From: CAYRLW01 sp964425215
Lineage (GTDB): Bacteria; Spirochaetota; Spirochaetia; Treponematales; Breznakiellaceae
Direction: 5' to 3'
Assembly (NCBI GenBank): GCA_964425215.1
Contig: CAYRLW010000060.1
Coordinates: 1-17,220 of the forward strand
DNA length: 17,220 bases
Shown here in pieces: positions 13,607-17,220 of the stretch. Both the position numbers and the translations under genes were made by a program. A model generated the notes under the pieces. It made no database searches. It had not been told where the DNA came from and saw only the letters and a program-made list of their open reading frames with translations. How positions within the stretch are numbered: the first letter of the stretch is position 1; every line of letters starts with the position of its first letter.

Positions 13607-14962
13607 TTACAGATCCAAGGCGAATACTTTGCTTTTTCTTTTTTCATCGTAGAGTTTTCGCTTTTTTTCCGGAAGACTGTCCACAGGGGCTTCTTTAAAA
13701 CCCAAGAGTTCAAACCAATCGTGGGTTCGGGTGGTAAGCACAAAAACCCGCCCCAATCCTTTTTTAGAACCCCGGTCGATCAAATATCGAACGATTCGAC
13801 TGCCCAACCCCAGGTCCGAGTAGGCGGGATCGGTGGCTAAAGCGGCAATTTCTCCCTGCCCTTCGCCCCAATCATGGAGGGCTCCGCAGGCGTGAACGGA
13901 TCCGTCGATTTCGTAGACCACGTAATCGTCCTTCTTTTCCATTATCTGTTCGGCGGTACGGCGGATAAGAACCCCCTTTTCCATCAGGGGGTTCATAAGC
14001 CGCAGAACATCCCCGATATCCGCCACCGCCAGGGGACGGATCGATTCGTACTCGTCCGCGTAGACCATGGTTCCAACCCCCAAATTGGAGAAGAGTTCCC
14101 GGAGGACCGCTCCCTCGTCCCGGCCGTCCACCAAATGGACCCGTTCTACCCCTGAACGGGACGCCTTGAGGGCTAACTCTAGCTCGACTAGGGCCCGGTC
14201 CCTGGGGTTTTCCGTTTCTCTGGTCCCATCGGCGTTTCCCGGGGGCCCATTGAGGGCCAAAATTGCCTCCGCTTCCTGGGGGGTCAGCCGGGGAACCCGG
14301 CCTTCTTCGGTGCTATGAATCGATTCGGGGAGCCGGAATAATTCGGGCCGAATCCCCTGGTTGGCGGAAACGATAAAAAACTTTACCGCCCCCAGGGCGG
14401 CGCAAGCCGCCAGGGCTATCTCGTCGCTGGGAAGGTTGTAGGGCTTTCCGGCGGCGCTCCAGCCGATGCAGGGAAGGATGGGGACCATCCCCAGGTCCAT
14501 AATACGCCGTAGGGGCTCTACCTGAATCCGGTCCACCACCCCCGAGTTGCCGTAATCGATCCCGTTTAGTACGCCGAGTCCCCGGGCGCGGACAAAATTC
14601 CCCACCACCGCGTCCACACGGCTAGCGGAAAGCTGGGTCATAAACCGGGTAGCCACCTCGAAGGCCGCCATTTTTACAAAGGGAATCGCGTCTTCGGTGG
14701 TAATTCGGACCGATCCGGCGTACTCGGAGACAATATCGTACTCCTTTAAAACCGCGTCGATCCATTCCTTGGCCCCCGGGACGATCACCACCCGGATGCC
14801 CGTCTGGGCCAACAGGGCCAGGTCCTTCATTAGATAGGGGAACCGGGGCTCCTCGGTAACGGGAAAGTCTATTTTAAAAACCATGGTCCTTCCATCAAAG
14901 CGGCTTTGGTAATAAAAAGCTTCCCTAATCAGGTCCACCTGCGCTCGGCTTGATTCATTCAT
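13607..14962 (-). CDS. argA: N-acetylglutamate synthase, classical two-domain ArgA
   Basis: Makes N-acetylglutamate from glutamate and acetyl-CoA, the first step of arginine synthesis. It has 451 aa, close to E. coli ArgA (443). The N-terminal amino-acid-kinase-fold domain (about 1-295) keeps the ArgA layout (GIRVVIVPGAKEWIDAVL) but lacks the kinase glycine loop, as expected for a regulatory, non-phosphorylating domain. The C-terminal GNAT domain (about 302-451) has LIRRTAEQIMEK, the acetyl-CoA loop region DLGLGSRIV, and the ArgA-specific VLTTRTHDWFELLGF and LPEKKRKLYDEKRKSKV. ATG 14962 gives an N-terminus equal in length to E. coli ArgA. There is no Shine-Dalgarno; a TACAAT box six bases upstream suggests a leaderless mRNA. 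It heads the six-gene cluster. No other arginine gene is in the window. Confidence 0.93.
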   Translation of the reverse strand: MNESSRAQVDLIREAFYYQSRFDGRTMVFKIDFPVTEEPRFPYLMKDLALLAQTGIRVVIVPGAKEWIDAVLKEYDIVSEYAGSVRITTEDAIPFVKMAAFEVATRFMTQLSASRVDAVVGNFVRARGLGVLNGIDYGNSGVVDRIQVEPLRRIMDLGMVPILPCIGWSAAGKPYNLPSDEIALAACAALGAVKFFIVSANQGIRPELFRLPESIHSTEEGRVPRLTPQEAEAILALNGPPGNADGTRETENPRDRALVELELALKASRSGVERVHLVDGRDEGAVLRELFSNLGVGTMVYADEYESIRPLAVADIGDVLRLMNPLMEKGVLIRRTAEQIMEKKDDYVVYEIDGSVHACGALHDWGEGQGEIAALATDPAYSDLGLGSRIVRYLIDRGSKKGLGRVFVLTTRTHDWFELLGFKEAPVDSLPEKKRKLYDEKRKSKVFALDL

Positions 14963-14968
14963 ACAGCT

Positions 14969-14997
14969 ATTGTAGGGTAAAGGGTCAAAAAAAAGAA
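14969..14997 (-). promoter_or_regulatory. Putative leaderless promoter of the argA operon
   Basis: On the minus strand TACAAT (14974-14969) matches five of six -10 positions and is followed by exactly six bases before ATG 14962, so the transcript should begin at the start codon. The -35 region 17 bases upstream (14997-14992, TTCTTT) is weak. The 54-base divergent gap also has to serve the dehydrogenase gene on the other strand. Confidence 0.5.
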
Positions 14998-15016
14998 AGG
15001 GGGAGAAAAAAAGCCC

Positions 15017-15997
15017 ATGCATGCGGTCGTGCTCGATGGATATACCACCAATCCGGGGGATCTAAGCTGGTCCGGAATCGAAAAAATTTGTTCCCTCACC
15101 GTCTACGATAGAACCGCCTACGACGGGTCGGATCCGGAAAGCGAGGCCCTAATTATCCAGCGGATCTCCGACGCGGACATCGTTTTTACCAATAAAACTC
15201 CCCTGACCGCTCGAATTATCGCCGCGGCGCCCCGGTTGATCTATATTGGCGTCCTCGCCACGGGTTATAACGTGGTGGACCTCGGGGCCGCAAGGGAGCG
15301 AAATATCGTGGTTACCAACGTTCCCGCCTACAGTACCGCCTCGGTAGCCCAAATGACCGTGGCCTTGCTGTTGGAACTGTGCAATCACGTGGGGGATCAC
15401 GACGCGGCGGTACACCGGGGCCAGTGGACTCAAGCGCCGGATTTTTGTTTTTGGAACCACCCTCTCGTGGAGCTTGCGGGAAAGACCTTTGGAATTATAG
15501 GGTACGGGAGGATAGGCAAGGCGGTGGCTACCATCGTTCGGGCCATGGGAATGGAGGTTCTTGTCTATAGCCGTAGCCGAACCGGCTTTTCCGAAAACGG
15601 CGATGCCTTGTTTGTGGATTTACCCACCCTGTTTCACGATTCGGACGTGGTTAGTCTCCACTGTCCTTTGACCGAAGAAAATCGGGGGATGATCAACCGG
15701 GAATCCATCGGGACGATGAAAGATGGGGTGTGGATCATAAACACATCCCGGGGACCGCTGATAAACGAAGAAGATTTGGCCCGGGCCCTGGAGTCGGGCA
15801 AGGTGGGCCAGGCGGCGGTCGACGTGGTCAGCCAGGAACCCATCGCCGCGAACAACCCTCTTTTAGGAGCTAAAAATTGTATTATCACTCCCCATATCGC
15901 CTGGGCGCCCTTGGAAGCCCGCCGAAGGCTTATCGCCATAGCCGAAGGAAATTTGCGAGCCTTTGTAGGAGGAAACACGATTAATAGGGTTAACTGA
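15017..15997 (+). CDS. D-2-hydroxyacid dehydrogenase, glycerate-dehydrogenase-like
   Basis: NAD(P)-dependent reduction of a 2-oxo acid to a D-2-hydroxy acid; 326 aa, typical length. The coenzyme Rossmann motif is GYGRIG (162-167). The catalytic triad residues are R245 (NTSRGPLI), E274 (SQEP) and H293 (TPHIAWAP). The segment FWNHPLVELAGKTFGIIGYG before the Rossmann motif and the PHIAWA ending resemble hydroxypyruvate/glycerate reductases (HprA type) more than D-lactate dehydrogenase, but substrate is not certain. The Shine-Dalgarno GGGGAG (15000-15005) is eleven bases before ATG 15017. It is divergent from argA; a possible -35 TTGATT (14950-14955) lies inside argA. A large stem-loop follows the stop. 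Confidence 0.9.
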   Translation: MHAVVLDGYTTNPGDLSWSGIEKICSLTVYDRTAYDGSDPESEALIIQRISDADIVFTNKTPLTARIIAAAPRLIYIGVLATGYNVVDLGAARERNIVVTNVPAYSTASVAQMTVALLLELCNHVGDHDAAVHRGQWTQAPDFCFWNHPLVELAGKTFGIIGYGRIGKAVATIVRAMGMEVLVYSRSRTGFSENGDALFVDLPTLFHDSDVVSLHCPLTEENRGMINRESIGTMKDGVWIINTSRGPLINEEDLARALESGKVGQAAVDVVSQEPIAANNPLLGAKNCIITPHIAWAPLEARRRLIAIAEGNLRAFVGGNTINRVN

Positions 15998-16019
15998 TCG
16001 GTTTTCTTCATGCAAGCTT

Positions 16020-16088
16020 TTGGCCCAGGCACGCCCCGGCCAATGATGTTGAGCCCACTCTAAAAACCAATTATTTTTAGAGTGGGCT
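16020..16088. terminator. Stem-loops after the dehydrogenase gene, probable terminator
   Basis: A 15-bp perfect inverted repeat (16052-16066 with 16074-16088, loop CCAATTA) ends on the AGCCCACTC/GAGTGGGCT arms and carries A5/T5 tracts next to the loop. A smaller hairpin (TTGGCC 16020-16025 with GGCCAA 16038-16043) precedes it. No T-tract follows on either strand, so it may act as an inefficient or factor-dependent terminator. It is unrelated in sequence to the repeat family. Confidence 0.5.
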
Positions 16089-16168
16089 TAAGAATTGTCG
16101 CGAAAATCTCCACTGGTTAGGGCGGTTTTGCGTTGTAAATCCCTATTTTTACTACTAGGATAAGGTCT

Positions 16169-17008
16169 ATGGCTTTTTCGCATTATATGTCTATCGTTTC
16201 TGCCGTATCCGGAAGCGCTGTGGTATCCCTTGGTATGGTTTTACAAAAGAAGGGGGTTTCGTGGCTTACCCATAAAAAAAACGGGTATCCCCACTTTACC
16301 CGGGATAAGATAGTATGGCTTCTGGGTTTTGGTTTAAACAACTCGTTAGTCTTTTTTTACTATTTTGCCCTTAAGGGCTTAGACGCATCCATCGTCGGCT
16401 CCATGATGGCGCTTAATATCATATTCACCTCTGTTTTTTCCGCCCTTGTACTGCGGGAACCCGTATCTAAACAGGTAACCATAGGTTCTCTGGCTCTAAT
16501 ATTTTTTATCGTTCTGGCCCATCTTAGCGGTGGTACCTCCGCCTCCTTCGCCCCACCGCCGCTGTATCTTATTGTCTTTTTCTACACGGTTCCCTTTTTT
16601 TTAGCGCTCTTGGCCTTCGTCGGCCGCCGTTTTTTATCCCTGGGTAAACAGGCCTACGCGTCCCTCTTTGCCCTGGCGGCGGGTTGCTTGGAGGGAATAA
16701 TTATCGTTATCGTCAAGGCTATTCAAAACGATAGGGGGGATAGACTGCTGGAATACCTGGAAACCCCCTATCCCTATATGTACGTCGTCGCGTCCATCGC
16801 CGTGGTAAGCTTTATGCAGGTGGCCTATTTAAACGGCAAAATGACAAAGGTCGCCCCGGTCCTCTGGGGCGCCCAAATCGCGTACCCCGTTATGATCACG
16901 TATCTGGCATTTTCCGTCCCCATGACCCCTATCCAGGTGGTTGCCTTTGGGGGCATTCTCCTTTGCGTCATCCTTATCCAGTCCAAACACCCGGAAGTAA
17001 GATCGTGA
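16169..17008 (+). CDS. DMT-superfamily (EamA-like) membrane transporter
   Basis: A 279-aa inner-membrane protein with about nine hydrophobic helices (starting near residues 5, 47, 73, 101, 131, 162, 202, 230 and 253) in the drug/metabolite-transporter style. The first helix contains GSAVVSLGMVLQKKG. The loop after the second has ALKGLDASIVGSMMALNIIFTSVFSALVLREPVS, the usual DMT pattern of a helix ending in a glutamate-containing LxEP motif. The second half has MTKVAPVLWGAQIAYPVMITYLAF at the equivalent place. Ten helices are usual, so topology is uncertain. The Shine-Dalgarno AGGATAAGG (16157-16165) precedes ATG 16169. The substrate is unknown. It is probably transcribed on its own. Confidence 0.8.
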   Translation: MAFSHYMSIVSAVSGSAVVSLGMVLQKKGVSWLTHKKNGYPHFTRDKIVWLLGFGLNNSLVFFYYFALKGLDASIVGSMMALNIIFTSVFSALVLREPVSKQVTIGSLALIFFIVLAHLSGGTSASFAPPPLYLIVFFYTVPFFLALLAFVGRRFLSLGKQAYASLFALAAGCLEGIIIVIVKAIQNDRGDRLLEYLETPYPYMYVVASIAVVSFMQVAYLNGKMTKVAPVLWGAQIAYPVMITYLAFSVPMTPIQVVAFGGILLCVILIQSKHPEVRS

Positions 17009-17040
17009 AGAGTTGATCCCTTCCTGAGGTTCCGGGTTTC

Positions 17041-17051
17041 AGAGGTTCTTT
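17041..17051 (+). repeat. Fragment of another element end
   Basis: AGAGGTTCTTT matches the 5' arm of the right hairpin of the adjacent element (17171-17180). It then breaks off into TAATA just before the intact copy. It looks like a remnant of an older copy into which, or beside which, the present one inserted. Confidence 0.4.
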
Positions 17052-17056
17052 TAATA

Positions 17057-17209
17057 GAGGCTTTTTCAAAACTCAGGGAGTTTTGAAAAAGCCACCTTAG
17101 ATGTATATGCAGTATTTTTGCTATTCTTTATAATATAAATATTTATATTTAAATTGCAAAAATACTGCAAGAGGTTCTTTCAAAAGTAACAGACTTTTGA
17201 AAGAACCTC
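17057..17209 (+). repeat. Three-hairpin palindromic element, intact copy (MITE-like)
   Basis: The left hairpin is 17059-17074 with 17078-17093, 16 bp perfect, loop AGG. A conserved spacer follows (ACCTTAGATGTATAT). The central palindrome (17109-17121 with 17156-17168, 13 bp perfect) encloses an 18-bp perfect AT palindrome (17132-17149). The right hairpin is 17171-17187 with 17193-17209, 17 bp perfect. The ends GAGGCT and AACCTC form imperfect terminal inverted repeats. The direct repeat AATA flanks it at 17053-17056 and 17210-17213. It has no coding capacity; it also lies where a terminator for the transporter gene would be. Confidence 0.85.
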
Positions 17210-17220
17210 AATAGTCTGTT

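Noticed and set aside
14963..15022. 20-residue N-terminal extension of ArgA
   Set aside because: It would overlap the start of the divergent dehydrogenase and contain the TACAAT box; ATG 14962 matches the length of E. coli ArgA.
16010..16063. 17-codon Gly/Pro-containing ORF ending inside the 16052-16088 stem, as a second attenuator
   Set aside because: There is no -10 box or ribosome site before it, no codon run, no T-tract after the stem and no alternative pairing that I can find.
1..17220. CRISPR array, phage or toxin-antitoxin system
   Set aside because: The repeats are palindromic and dispersed without spacer-like units, and no cas, phage or toxin-like product is encoded.

Overview
The window reads as a chromosomal segment of a spirochaete, most likely a Treponema-like host-associated species. 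This is inferred from lipoprotein signals with relaxed lipoboxes, a UgtP/MGDG-type lipid glycosyltransferase, an oversized RecJ and the overall gene mix; no marker gene settles it. It is densely coding, with thirteen full-length protein genes plus one candidate leader peptide. I see no tRNA or rRNA gene, CRISPR array, phage gene or transposase.

Left part (1-4711, + strand). A regulated promoter and a structured leader precede an AlaA-like aminotransferase. A diacylglycerol-type glycosyltransferase, UDP-galactopyranose mutase (the last two overlap by one base) and a small SprA-related HExxH protein follow. The leader (134-267) is the most interesting item here. It holds a 24-codon ORF that starts where transcription should start and carries five consecutive alanine codons. 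Three mutually exclusive RNA pairings follow, ending in an intrinsic terminator. This is the layout of classical amino-acid attenuation, with alanine as the sensed amino acid, in front of a gene whose closest recognisable family makes alanine.

Middle part (4721-8001). An exported PAP2 phosphatase and a phosphodiester-glycosidase lipoprotein lie on the minus strand. An alpha/beta-hydrolase lipoprotein is divergent on the plus strand. All three act outside the cytoplasm.

Right part. A six-gene minus-strand cluster runs argA - recO - pdp - recJ - M23 peptidase - rpsU (14962 down to 8023). Its spacings are short or overlapping from recO onward, and it ends at a strong terminator (7971-8001). Divergent from argA is a D-2-hydroxyacid dehydrogenase, then a DMT-type transporter. 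argA appears to be leaderless: a TACAAT -10 box sits exactly six bases before its ATG, the same spacing as at the attenuator ORF.

A family of small palindromic elements punctuates the region. One nearly intact three-hairpin copy lies at the right edge (17057-17209), a second lies in a divergent promoter region (6681-6828), an inverted partial copy opens the window (1-54), and a solo hairpin sits between convergent genes (4672-4710). The intact and solo copies are each flanked by a 4-bp direct repeat, which suggests a non-autonomous mobile element (MITE-like) that also supplies terminator hairpins.
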